From an uncultured Alphaproteobacteria bacterium (GTDB lineage: Bacteria; Pseudomonadota; Alphaproteobacteria; RF32; CAG-239): a stretch of DNA of 64,000 nt. The stretch is taken from positions 175,123-239,122 of the forward strand of contig CAKQLP010000001.1 in NCBI GenBank assembly GCA_934254675.1, given 5' to 3'. Both the position numbers and the translations under genes were made by a program. Shown here piece after piece: positions 22,354-30,231 of this stretch (the stretch's first letter is position 1; every line of letters starts with the position of its first letter). The notes under the pieces were generated by a model that was not told the origin of the DNA, did no database searches, and saw only the letters and a program-made list of their open reading frames with translations.

Positions 22354-23787
22354 TTAGTTCTCCAAAAGACGGCGGAGAGCCTCAACATTTTCAGATAAAG
22401 ACGTGTCTTCCACAATCAATTCTTCTACTTTGCGGACAGCATGCATAACAGTTGTATGATCCCTGTCAAATTTCCGCCCGATTTCAGGTAATGAACGCGA
22501 TGTAAGCTGTTTGGCTAAATACATGGCTATTTGTCTTGGACGAGCCACATTGCGAGCGCGGCGGGATGATTGCATTTCTTTTACGGAAATATTGAAATAT
22601 TCCGCAACTTTCTTTTGAATTTCATCAATCGTTGTTTTTCTGTCAATGGAACGCAACATGTCTTTTAAAACATCTTGTGTCATATCTAATGTAATTTCAT
22701 GACCGGATAATAATTGTGAATGAGCGGCGATTCGTTTTAGGGAACCTTCCAATTCTCTGATATTAGATGTGATTTTTTGAGCTAGAAAATCAGCGACATT
22801 CAATGGTAAATTGATACCCAGTTGAGCGGCTTTCTTATGCAAAATATCAACGCGTAAGTCAAAGTCTGTCGGCATAATGTCGGCGGCGAGACCGCTGTTT
22901 AGACGAGATTTTAAGCGTGCTTCTATACCGTCCAAATCATTCGGAGATTTATCTGCTGACAATATAATCTGACGGCCGCCCTCCATAAGCGAATCAAAGG
23001 TATAGAAAAATTCATCTTGAGTTTTTTCTTTATTGGCTAAAAATTGTACGTCATCAATCATTAAAACGTCAACAGAGCGAAATTGTTCTTTAAACGCTTC
23101 CGCATCTTTGTAGCGCAAAGCCTTAACAAATTTATAAAGAAATTGCTCCGCAGAAATATAAACAACGTTGCGTGAAGGATCATTCTTTTTGATTTCCCAT
23201 GCGATAGCGTGCATTAAATGTGTTTTTCCTAAACCAACACCGGAGTATAAAAATAGCGGGTTAAATGAAACATTTCTGGATTCGGCAACTTTTCTGGCCG
23301 CGGCGTAAGCAAATTCATTTGTTTTACCGACAACAAAATTTTCAAAAGTGTAGGCAGGGTTCAATTTTGATGAAAGGTATTGTTCATCTTCAGACGTATA
23401 GTTGTTGGCAACATTATTTAACCCATAAATACTTTGCGGAGTCGGCGTCGATTTTATTTTTTTCAATAGAGACGTATCTCGGTTGCCTAAAAGATTATTT
23501 TCTGGAGCACTAATATTTTGTACAATAAATTGTACTTTTTTAATGTCTGGATTCTTATGTTCCCAAATTCTGTGAATTCTATCAGAATAGTGCGCAATAA
23601 CCCAATTTTTCATAAAAGCAGTCGGCGCACAAATGCTCATAACTCCATCGTTGAAAGAACTAATGCTTAAAGGCTTTAACCAACTGTCAAAAGCTGTTTC
23701 TCCAAATTCATTTTTGAGTTGACAGCAAACTTGTTCCCATTGATCATTGATAGAAAAGTCTTCATCATACATTGCTTGTTCAGCCAT
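22354..23787 (-). CDS. dnaA: Chromosomal replication initiator DnaA
   Basis: AAA+ protein that binds DnaA boxes and opens the origin. 477 residues. Domain I covers about 15-95 (WEQVCCQLKNEFGETAFDSWLKPL). The ATPase core begins at NPAYTFENFVVGKTNEFAYAA, with Walker A YSGVGLGKTHLMHA and Walker B VLMIDDVQFL. Domain IV carries the DnaA signature DHTTVMHAVRKVEEL and SRRARNVARPRQIAMYLA. The order rpsT-dnaA-dnaN-recF is typical of alphaproteobacteria. An AGGAT precedes the ATG. Confidence 0.97.
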   Translation of the reverse strand: MAEQAMYDEDFSINDQWEQVCCQLKNEFGETAFDSWLKPLSISSFNDGVMSICAPTAFMKNWVIAHYSDRIHRIWEHKNPDIKKVQFIVQNISAPENNLLGNRDTSLLKKIKSTPTPQSIYGLNNVANNYTSEDEQYLSSKLNPAYTFENFVVGKTNEFAYAAARKVAESRNVSFNPLFLYSGVGLGKTHLMHAIAWEIKKNDPSRNVVYISAEQFLYKFVKALRYKDAEAFKEQFRSVDVLMIDDVQFLANKEKTQDEFFYTFDSLMEGGRQIILSADKSPNDLDGIEARLKSRLNSGLAADIMPTDFDLRVDILHKKAAQLGINLPLNVADFLAQKITSNIRELEGSLKRIAAHSQLLSGHEITLDMTQDVLKDMLRSIDRKTTIDEIQKKVAEYFNISVKEMQSSRRARNVARPRQIAMYLAKQLTSRSLPEIGRKFDRDHTTVMHAVRKVEELIVEDTSLSENVEALRRLLEN

Positions 23788-24170
23788 TTTTCATATCCTG
23801 TTTTATTAAAATTACACAAATAATCAAGCTCTGAAGGATACACGGGAAAAATAAAAAAATAACTTTTGAACTTATTTTACAAACTCTTACTGAAATATAG
23901 CCGCGGCATTTATCTTAGACAGGCTCAATCAGTTTATTTGTTTTTTTCAATAATGTTATTTTCGTTTTTCTTTTTCAATTTATTTTGAATAAAAAATGCA
24001 TCGGCAAAATTTTCAAAAATAAATTGTTTTTTATTCAATCCTTCGAAAATCTAAATTAATTGTTAACAGTAAAAAACAGCAATTACAAGAGAACTTTTTA
24101 AGAACATTGCAATTAAATATCTTGACAAGCAATTTTAGCAGAGTCGGAAAATAACCTATTGTTTTATAAC
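23788..24170. other. AT-rich upstream region of dnaA; no recognisable origin boxes
   Basis: No gene. The sequence is very AT-rich, with long A and T runs. I looked for the DnaA box TTATNCACA on both strands and found no good match, so there is no support for calling oriC here. The dnaA promoter must lie in this stretch, but I see no convincing -35/-10 pair. Confidence 0.5.
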
Positions 24171-24216
24171 AAAAAAACACAAATTGTCACTTAAACGTGC
24201 AATTCGTGTTTTTTTA
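24171..24216 (-). terminator. Terminator of the rpsT transcript
   Basis: On the minus strand, AACACGAATTGCAC pairs with GTGACAATTTGTGTT around a short loop, then a run of T. It lies 25 bases after the rpsT stop and separates rpsT from dnaA. Confidence 0.75.
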
Positions 24217-24240
24217 AATATTAAACGATTCTCTTTAAAA

Positions 24241-24501
24241 TTAAAGAGCTTTAATTTTTTGAGCTAAACGAGAAATCGTGCGAGAAGCTGTGTTCTTTTT
24301 GAATACGCCTTTTTGTGCTGCTCTCATCATTTCGCTTTCAGCTGTGATAAAAGCTGAAGCAGCAGCTTCTTTATCTTTAGCAGCAATCAAAGCGTCAACT
24401 TTTTTTACAAAAGTTCTAACGCGGCTTCTGCGAGCGCCATTGATAAGGCTGCGTTTATTGTTTCTTACGATTCTTGTTTTTGCCGATTTATGATTGGCCA
24501 T
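24241..24501 (-). CDS. rpsT: 30S ribosomal protein S20
   Basis: 86 residues from the ATG at 24501; an ATG three codons upstream is less likely, as S20 begins with MANHKSA. The family pattern is clear: MANHKSAKTRIVRNNKRSLIN, RSRVRTFVKKVDALI, then helical repeats and KKNTASRTISRLAQKI at the end. S20 is the primary 16S rRNA-binding protein at the foot of the small subunit. It lies upstream of dnaA on the same strand, a typical alphaproteobacterial neighbour. Confidence 0.96.
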   Translation of the reverse strand: MANHKSAKTRIVRNNKRSLINGARRSRVRTFVKKVDALIAAKDKEAAASAFITAESEMMRAAQKGVFKKNTASRTISRLAQKIKAL

Positions 24502-24605
24502 AATTTTCATCCTTAAATTTAATTAATACAAAATTTACTCTGGTAAACTTTATACCCATGACAAGGGGGGAAGTCAACTAAATTTTTAAAAAACTTTGTG
24601 CTTTA

Positions 24606-24971
24606 TTAAGGTTTTGATTTGACAGTAATGCGTACAATTAAAGGTTTTGCGGATTCTCGTATAATTTCCAAAGTTTCTCCATCTCTATAAAAAAGCAAAT
24701 CAACGCCGCGGTTACCTTGATATATCCACCCAAGTTGTGGCAGAGAAGCTTTATAAAAATCAGTAACTTGCCGAAATTTCAATTTTTTTGAAGTGAAATA
24801 AGCTTCAATTAATCTGGTTTCTTCATTGCCAAAAGAAATATCATCTTGCGTAATTTGAGATAAGCTGTCCATGAGAGGGACGTCTTCCATGCCTTCCACA
24901 AATTTTCCTGCGTACGAGGAAAAAGGTAAAAACACAGAAAGGATAAAAGCTATCGCAAAAATTTTTTTCAT
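24606..24971 (-). CDS. Small secreted protein of unknown function next to mutM
   Basis: 121 residues with a signal peptide (MKKIFAIAFILSVFLPFSSYAG, cleavage after SYA). The mature protein has FVEGMEDVPLMDSL, then VTDFYKASLPQLGWIYQ and ETLEIIRE. I recall similar small exported proteins beside mutM/rpsT in alphaproteobacteria, but no function is known to me. It begins 11 bases after the mutM stop on the same strand, so it is probably co-transcribed with mutM. Confidence 0.75.
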   Translation of the reverse strand: MKKIFAIAFILSVFLPFSSYAGKFVEGMEDVPLMDSLSQITQDDISFGNEETRLIEAYFTSKKLKFRQVTDFYKASLPQLGWIYQGNRGVDLLFYRDGETLEIIRESAKPLIVRITVKSKP

Positions 24972-24982
24972 TATCGATTCCT

Positions 24983-25816
24983 TTATTTTTGTAAAATCGG
25001 ACAGTAAAAAGTCGAACGTCCGCCCAATACAATTTTTTGTATGCTGGATTTTCCGTCACAACAGCAATCCGGACAACGCTGGCCTGTTTTATTATAAACG
25101 CAATGCTGGTTTTGAAAATAGCCGATATCACCGTCGGGGTGCTTGTAATCATGAATGGTTGAACCGCCGGCGGCAATGGCTTTTTCTAAAACCTCTCGAG
25201 TATATTTAATCAATAGAGTGCATTCTTCAAGCGTGATTTCATCTGATTTTCGAGAAGGGTGTATTCGAGCTTTATATAAAATTTCAGAAGCGTAAATATT
25301 TCCGATACCGCAGATAATAGATTGATCCAACAGGGCGATTTTTATGGCGCATTTTTTATTTTTTAACTTTGCAACCAAATAAGAGGATGTTAAATTTTCA
25401 TCCCAAGGATCAAGACCTAAATCTTTCAAAAGCGAACACTGATAGACCTTGTCGGCAGAACAAACAGTGAGTAAACCAAATCTTCTCACGTCATTGTAGA
25501 TTAAAAAGCCTTTATCTGTCTTAAAGATAATATGGTCATGTTTGTCATAGTTTCTGGGCGTCTCTTTTTCTATTTTTATTTTTCCGCTCATGCCAAAATG
25601 CCAGATAATTGTTTGACCATTATCCAAATCAATAAGCATATATTTAGCGATTCGTCGTAAAGAAACAATTGTGGCGCCTTCGATTCTTTTTTCAAAATCA
25701 GACGGAATAACTTGACGAAACATTCTTTGTCGGACAGTCACATTTTGAATGAAAGCTCCCCTCATTTTCTGCTCGACCATATTTTTTATTGTTTCAACTT
25801 CTGGCAATTCCGGCAT
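24983..25816 (-). CDS. mutM: Formamidopyrimidine-DNA glycosylase (Fpg/MutM)
   Basis: Excises 8-oxoguanine and formamidopyrimidines and cleaves at the abasic site. 277 residues. The catalytic N-terminus MPELPEVETI is intact (Pro2 after Met removal), with RRIAKYMLIDL and WHFGMSGKI following. The helix-two-turns-helix region reads SIICGIGNIYASEILY. The zinc finger is odd: CPDC is present but the second pair reads FYCPILQK, where the family has CPxCQ, so the fourth zinc cysteine is replaced by Leu (codon TTA). An extra Cys pair follows CPDC (CPDCCC), which might substitute. Some members lack a zinc finger and use a zincless finger, but this one is partly kept. Confidence 0.93.
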   Translation of the reverse strand: MPELPEVETIKNMVEQKMRGAFIQNVTVRQRMFRQVIPSDFEKRIEGATIVSLRRIAKYMLIDLDNGQTIIWHFGMSGKIKIEKETPRNYDKHDHIIFKTDKGFLIYNDVRRFGLLTVCSADKVYQCSLLKDLGLDPWDENLTSSYLVAKLKNKKCAIKIALLDQSIICGIGNIYASEILYKARIHPSRKSDEITLEECTLLIKYTREVLEKAIAAGGSTIHDYKHPDGDIGYFQNQHCVYNKTGQRCPDCCCDGKSSIQKIVLGGRSTFYCPILQK

Positions 25817-25924
25817 ATTGTTCTCCTTTTTTTTGATAATAGCGAATACAATTTTGTTTGCAAACTGCTTGCCTTAATTTATAAACAGGATTAAACTGAT
25901 AAGAGTGTTTAATGAAGGAATTTT

Positions 25925-26503
25925 ATGCTGAAAAGAACAAAAAAATATTATGCGCCGCAAAATGAAAATGTCGTTCATAAATGTGACTTTCCGGGATGCG
26001 CGGAAAAAGGTGAATATCGCGCGCCGAAAGATCGTAAACTGAAAGATTATTATTGGTTTTGTCTTAAACATGTTCAAGAATATAATGCAAAATGGAACTA
26101 CTACGGTGACGGAGAAAATGCCGCGGAAGATGAAGAAAACTTGCGACATAAAATGCATTTTAAAAAATTTCGTTCAAAAGTCCGCTATCAATTTGGTTAT
26201 GATTTATGGGAAGAAGCCGAATTTTTTGATTCAGATTATTCTAATCCGTCGGATTCCAGTCGTGAATATTCGGCAGATGGTATTTATTTTACGGTAGAAG
26301 AACGACGCTGTGTGAAAACTTTGGAATTGGATGTTCGAGATTTGACGCCGGAAAAACTTAAAAAACAGTATAAAATTTTAGCAAAAAAGTATCATCCGGA
26401 TGTTAATCAAAAAGATGAAAATGCTGAAGAAAAATTTAAGCAAATTTCTGCGGCATATCATCTGCTTCTAGATAAATTCTCCCGTTTGCCGAATTATATG
26501 TAA
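25925..26503 (+). CDS. J-domain protein (DnaJ-like)
   Basis: 192 residues. The C-terminal J-domain (about 130-185) has LTPEKLKKQYKILAKKYHPDVN with the HPD tripeptide that stimulates Hsp70 ATPase, and FKQISAAYHLL. The N-terminal half has CDFPGCAEKGEYRAPKDR and YWFCLKHVQEYN, a Cys/His arrangement that could bind a metal. This N-terminal plus J arrangement is seen in alphaproteobacterial DnaJ-like proteins. It has no Gly/Phe or zinc-finger DnaJ regions, so it is a specialised co-chaperone. AAGGAATTTT lies upstream of the ATG. It is a single gene with a shared terminator downstream. Confidence 0.88.
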   Translation: MLKRTKKYYAPQNENVVHKCDFPGCAEKGEYRAPKDRKLKDYYWFCLKHVQEYNAKWNYYGDGENAAEDEENLRHKMHFKKFRSKVRYQFGYDLWEEAEFFDSDYSNPSDSSREYSADGIYFTVEERRCVKTLELDVRDLTPEKLKKQYKILAKKYHPDVNQKDENAEEKFKQISAAYHLLLDKFSRLPNYM

Positions 26504-26525
26504 GCAAATATTATGTGCTAAAAAA

Positions 26526-26568
26526 ATATCCTCGCTAGAACTGTGTTGTGTTCTTAACGAGGATATTT
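26526..26568. terminator. Bidirectional terminator between the J-domain and DegT genes
   Basis: AATATCCTCG / CGAGGATATT with an inner AGAAC / GTTCT stem. It lies between two convergent genes, with A-rich sequence on the left and TTTAGG on the right. Confidence 0.65.
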
Positions 26569-26583
26569 AGGCAAAGCCTGAAA

Positions 26584-27744
26584 TTAAGCGGCTTTATTCA
26601 TTTTTTCAGCAGCAAATTCATTCATTTTACTAATAACATAAGATTGCTCTTCTTCTGTTAAGTATGGAGTCATCGGAATGCTGCAAACGGTTTTAGAAAG
26701 TTTTTCGCAAACAGGTAATAAACGGTTGTTCCATTTAGCATAGGCTGTTTGAGTGTTTACCGGACGAGGGTAATATGCGCCGCATGGAATGCCATTAGAT
26801 TTCAAATAATCCATCAGTTCATCACGGTCTTCACAATTAATGGTGTATAACGCATAAGCCGATTGGCAATTTGGCAAAATGTTCTGCTTATGAAAATATG
26901 GACTTAATTCTTCATCGTAACGTTTTGCAACTTTATAACGATCTTTTATTTCTTGTTCAAAAACCGTCAATTTCAAGAGCAAAACGGCTGCTTGGAATGA
27001 ATTCATACGGCCGGTCATGCCTAAACGAACATTATCGTAGTGGTCTTCAGGGCTCATGCCGTGAACACGACATGATTTAACCAATTCGTTTTCTTCATTG
27101 TTGTTTGTAAATACGGCGCCGCCGTCTCCATAACACCCTAAAGGTTTTGTCGGGTAAAAGGATGTGGCTGTCATGTCGGCAATAGAGCCGGCATGTTTTC
27201 CATGGTAAACAGAGCCAAAAGATTGACATGAATCAGATAAAACTTTCATGCCGTTTTCATGAGCAATTTGAATGATTTCGTCATAATCACACGGAGAACC
27301 AAAAATATCAACGGCGATAACGGCTTTTAAATTTAATTTGCCTTCTTTTTTAACTTCGGCAATAGCTTTTTTCAAATCTTCAGGATTCATATTGTATGTG
27401 TTTGGATCAGAATCAATAAAGATTGGTGTCGCTCCCAATAAAACCGGTGCTTCGGCGGATGCCACAAAAGTAAATGAAGAAACAAACACGGCATCACCAG
27501 GTTTAACATCCCAAGCCATCAGGGCAAGGGTTAAAGCGTCTGTGCCGGATCCGCAGGTTGAACAATATTTTGTACCGGCAAAATTAGCCAATTTTTCATC
27601 AAGTTCTTTTGTTTCCGGACCTTGACAATAGGCACCGTGATTTAAAATTGTTTTGAAAGAATCTAAAAATTTTTCCTGACCAATAACTTTTTGAGCTGTG
27701 GCGCAATCAAATAAGTTAATTTTGGTAGATGGTTTGTTTGTCAT
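26584..27744 (-). CDS. DegT/DnrJ/EryC1/StrS-family sugar aminotransferase
   Basis: PLP enzyme that transaminates nucleotide-linked keto-sugars for surface polysaccharides. 386 residues. It has GSGTDALTLALMAWDVKPGDAVFVSSFTF at the cofactor phosphate site, LSDSCQSFGSVYHGKHAG, and the PLP lysine in SFYPTKPLGCYGDGGA. GRMNSFQAAVLLLKL is the usual helix after it. The exact sugar cannot be read; WecE/PseC/DesV-like members are all candidates. It stands alone between convergent and divergent units, without other sugar genes beside it, although glycosyltransferases lie at 57.7 and 61.2 kb. Confidence 0.9.
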   Translation of the reverse strand: MTNKPSTKINLFDCATAQKVIGQEKFLDSFKTILNHGAYCQGPETKELDEKLANFAGTKYCSTCGSGTDALTLALMAWDVKPGDAVFVSSFTFVASAEAPVLLGATPIFIDSDPNTYNMNPEDLKKAIAEVKKEGKLNLKAVIAVDIFGSPCDYDEIIQIAHENGMKVLSDSCQSFGSVYHGKHAGSIADMTATSFYPTKPLGCYGDGGAVFTNNNEENELVKSCRVHGMSPEDHYDNVRLGMTGRMNSFQAAVLLLKLTVFEQEIKDRYKVAKRYDEELSPYFHKQNILPNCQSAYALYTINCEDRDELMDYLKSNGIPCGAYYPRPVNTQTAYAKWNNRLLPVCEKLSKTVCSIPMTPYLTEEEQSYVISKMNEFAAEKMNKAA

Positions 27745-27852
27745 ATTTAATCTTCCTTATAAAAATGTTTTAACTGCTAGGCAAAGTACACCGATTTTGA
27801 ATGCGTTGCAACACACAAAAAGTTACGTTTTTGTAACATTCAAATACAAAAA

Positions 27853-27880
27853 AGACGATGCAATAAGCACCGCCTTTTAA
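27853..27880 (-). terminator. Terminator after the beta-barrel gene
   Basis: On the minus strand, GGCGGTGC / GCATCGTC (with G-U pairs) and a TTTTTT tail, 18 bases after the stop. Confidence 0.7.
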
Positions 27881-27897
27881 ATTCTAACTTGTTAAAA

Positions 27898-28506
27898 TTA
27901 GAAAGTGTATCTAACACCAAGCAAAACTTCGTGGTCGCGAGCTGTCAATTTGGCAACATTACCTTCACCAAAGTTCTTGCGGATACGGCCCAAGTCAGCA
28001 TAGCGGTAACCAGCATCCAAAGTCCAGTGAGAGTTGATGTCATATGTCAAACCAGCCATAACTTGCCAAGCCAAATTGTAAACAGATTTAGCCTGTTCGC
28101 CGTCGTCAGCTTTCAAATAAGCAGAACCAAGACCGGCACCAACATAAGGAGTCCAAGGTGTGCATGTCAAATAGTCAAAATAAGCATTGGCCATTACAGA
28201 GTGTTTATAAAGTCTGAAGTGGTTTACATCTACGCCATTAAAGTAATTTCTTTTAATGTCACGAGAATTGTTCAATTCTAATTCACCACGAACATAACCG
28301 GCTTGAACACCATAAGCAACGTGTGTACCAAACAATTCCTTGTTTGCTTTTTCACGAGTCAATTCAGCTTGATCCGGATCAGCAGCTTTCATGTTTACTT
28401 TGTTGAAGTCATAAGAAATTTTGCCAGATACGTACTGATTTACTTCAGCTTGCGCATTAACGCTGAGTAAGCAGGCAACACCGGCCAATAACAAAAATTT
28501 TTTCAT
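27898..28506 (-). CDS. Outer-membrane beta-barrel protein (OmpA/Opa-like porin family)
   Basis: 202 residues with a signal peptide (MKKFLLLAGVACLLSVNAQA). Alternating hydrophobic strands fit an eight-stranded barrel, and the end GVRYTF has the C-terminal Phe recognised by the BAM complex. PYVGAGLGSAYLK and TLDAGYRYADLGRI are typical of the OMP beta-barrel family. Codon choice (GTT, GCT, AAA and AAG mixed, GTC rare) suggests good expression. It is a single gene with its own terminator. Binding partner or function is unknown. Confidence 0.88.
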   Translation of the reverse strand: MKKFLLLAGVACLLSVNAQAEVNQYVSGKISYDFNKVNMKAADPDQAELTREKANKELFGTHVAYGVQAGYVRGELELNNSRDIKRNYFNGVDVNHFRLYKHSVMANAYFDYLTCTPWTPYVGAGLGSAYLKADDGEQAKSVYNLAWQVMAGLTYDINSHWTLDAGYRYADLGRIRKNFGEGNVAKLTARDHEVLLGVRYTF

Positions 28507-28671
28507 AGTTTATTCCTTCTAAATATTACTTTTGAACAACAATATTACTATTCGTATTGTAACACCGCCACTTTAGAGCGATAAATGCAATTAGTCAAGC
28601 AATAACGTGATAAATTTTGGCAACAAAATGTTTCAAAATTCAAAATCAGGTATGTATATAATGAGAAAAGT

Positions 28672-29328
28672 TTAAAAATAAGTGTATAAAATTCGCCCGT
28701 TTTTTTGCAGCCAATCTCGTCCTTTTTGCCAATCTTTATCTAATTCGGCGACGCATTGCCAAAAAGCCGGAGAGTGATCCTGATGCTTTAAATGAGAAAC
28801 TTCGTGCGCCATCATATAGTCAATAACATATTTAGGGGCAAGAGCTATTCTCCAGTTATAATTTATATTGTTTAAGGAGGAACAGCTGCCCCAGCGCGAT
28901 TTTGTGTCCTTAATGCAAATGTCGTTAATTTTGCATCCGATTTTGGCTGCGAGAAAGGAGGAAAGAACAAAAAATTCTTTTTCAGCAGATTTGCGAATAT
29001 AGTCTTTAACGCGCCGATGCAAAAATTCTGCTCCGCCGGAAACAATCAAAATGCCGTCTTCCAACCGAGCGCCGCAACGGGCGGACGGTTGGTGCGAAAT
29101 CTTTATTTTTTGACCAAAGAGAGATATTGTTTCGCCGTCAGAAAAATATTTACGTTCAGGCAGTTTTTGTAATGTTTCTAAAATCCAATCCATATTTTCG
29201 TTGACAAAGTTTATGGCGTGTCTGCGGGTGCAATATTTAGGAATGGAAAGAACCGGAATCCTTTCTTTATTGTCAATGTGCAAAATTAATTTGCGCGAAT
29301 TTGCGGATTGCACAATTTTGATATTCAT
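28672..29328 (-). CDS. YgjP-like zinc metallopeptidase-fold protein (DUF45)
   Basis: About 218 residues from the ATG at 29328 (MNIKIVQSANSRKLIL). Upstream ATGs at 29382 and 29403 would overlap the preceding gene and add unconserved residues. The zinc site is MMAHEVSHLKHQDHSPAFW (HExxH with a downstream His), preceded by TKSRWGSCSS, the family's hallmark. It is known as YgjP/WLM-like, with roles not settled in most bacteria. It is the last gene of a minus-strand run dnaB - two YcgN-like - YgjP. Confidence 0.85.
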   Translation of the reverse strand: MNIKIVQSANSRKLILHIDNKERIPVLSIPKYCTRRHAINFVNENMDWILETLQKLPERKYFSDGETISLFGQKIKISHQPSARCGARLEDGILIVSGGAEFLHRRVKDYIRKSAEKEFFVLSSFLAAKIGCKINDICIKDTKSRWGSCSSLNNINYNWRIALAPKYVIDYMMAHEVSHLKHQDHSPAFWQCVAELDKDWQKGRDWLQKNGRILYTYF

Positions 29329-29347
29329 GCCTACGGCTTCTTTAATG

Positions 29348-29851
29348 TCAAAGGTCTTCCCAGTCAATAATGTAATCTTCATAGTCTTTAACCTTTGTTT
29401 CATTAATAAGTTCGCGGTTGCTCAAATCCATGCCGGCGTTTTTAACGCTATCGGCGCGTCCGGTCAATAGCGGATGCCATTCAGGTAGGTCATAGCCGTT
29501 GTCTAAAAGCCAATAAGCGCAAGTCTTTGGTAACCAGCGCGGTTTTTCACGCACGGCGGCAAGGTCGATTTTACGACAATCATCCATAACGTTGAAGCGA
29601 TGTTCATAGATTTTGCATAAACAGGTTTTATCATCTAAAAAGCGACAACGGGCATTAGTAAATTTTATTTTTCCCTTGATTTCAATTTTGTTTAAACAGC
29701 ATTTGCCGCAACCATCGCATAATGCTTCCCATTCGGCGTCGTTTAACTCATCCAATTTTTTGTGTTTCCAAAATTCCGGTTCCAAATTTTTAAACTCGTC
29801 AACACGTTTTTGCGGATTATATTCGGATTCGCTTGATATAAATTCTTTCAT
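29348..29851 (-). CDS. YcgN family (UPF0260) Cys-cluster protein
   Basis: 167 residues. It has FWKHKKLDELNDAEWEALCDGCGKCCLNK, then CRFLDDKTCLCKIYEHR, DDCRKI, LPKTCAYWLL and WHPLLTG, matching the UPF0260/YkgJ zinc- or iron-binding family. About eight conserved cysteines are present, consistent with a metal or Fe-S cluster. Its first codon overlaps the stop of the upstream paralogue (29848-29851), so the two are translationally coupled. Confidence 0.88.
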   Translation of the reverse strand: MKEFISSESEYNPQKRVDEFKNLEPEFWKHKKLDELNDAEWEALCDGCGKCCLNKIEIKGKIKFTNARCRFLDDKTCLCKIYEHRFNVMDDCRKIDLAAVREKPRWLPKTCAYWLLDNGYDLPEWHPLLTGRADSVKNAGMDLSNRELINETKVKDYEDYIIDWEDL

Positions 29852-30231
29852 AAAAGTTCTCCGTCGGTGATGTGGTCTTCAAGTTCTTCTTCAGTCACCA
29901 TGGTTTCAGAAACCACACGTCCCCGCAAAGGTTTCAGGTTTTGTTGCTGATAATTGTCGTCAAACAATCTTCGATAAGCGCAAACTTTTGGCATCCACGG
30001 CAATTTATCTACATTTTGCGGTGTCAGCTTCAGACATTCGGGTACCAATTCGCAGCGTTTATCATAAATTGTGCAAATATTTTTCTCAATATCGTAATAG
30101 CGGCAGATTACATTGGTGTAATAAATTTCATCGGTTTCATCGTCTTGCAATTTTAATAGACAGCAGCGTCCGCAATGTTGACAGATATCTTCCCATTCTT
30201 GCAAACCAATTTTGTTCAAGTTTTTAGTCAT
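29848..30231 (-). CDS. Shorter YcgN-like paralogue
   Basis: 127 residues. It carries the same motif order as the next gene: WEDICQHCGRCCLLKLQD, CRYYDIEKNICTIYDKRCELVPECLKL, LPWMPKVCAYRRL, ending in a similar DHITDGELL tail. It lacks the first ~40 residues and the WHPL block. The start ATG overlaps the dnaB stop by one base and the end overlaps the larger paralogue by 4 bases. The pair looks like a tandem duplication with divergence. Confidence 0.85.
   Translation of the reverse strand: MTKNLNKIGLQEWEDICQHCGRCCLLKLQDDETDEIYYTNVICRYYDIEKNICTIYDKRCELVPECLKLTPQNVDKLPWMPKVCAYRRLFDDNYQQQNLKPLRGRVVSETMVTEEELEDHITDGELL

Noticed and set aside
23788..24240. Replication origin next to dnaA
   Set aside because: The region is AT-rich, but I found no TTATNCACA boxes on either strand. 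Many alphaproteobacteria have the origin elsewhere.
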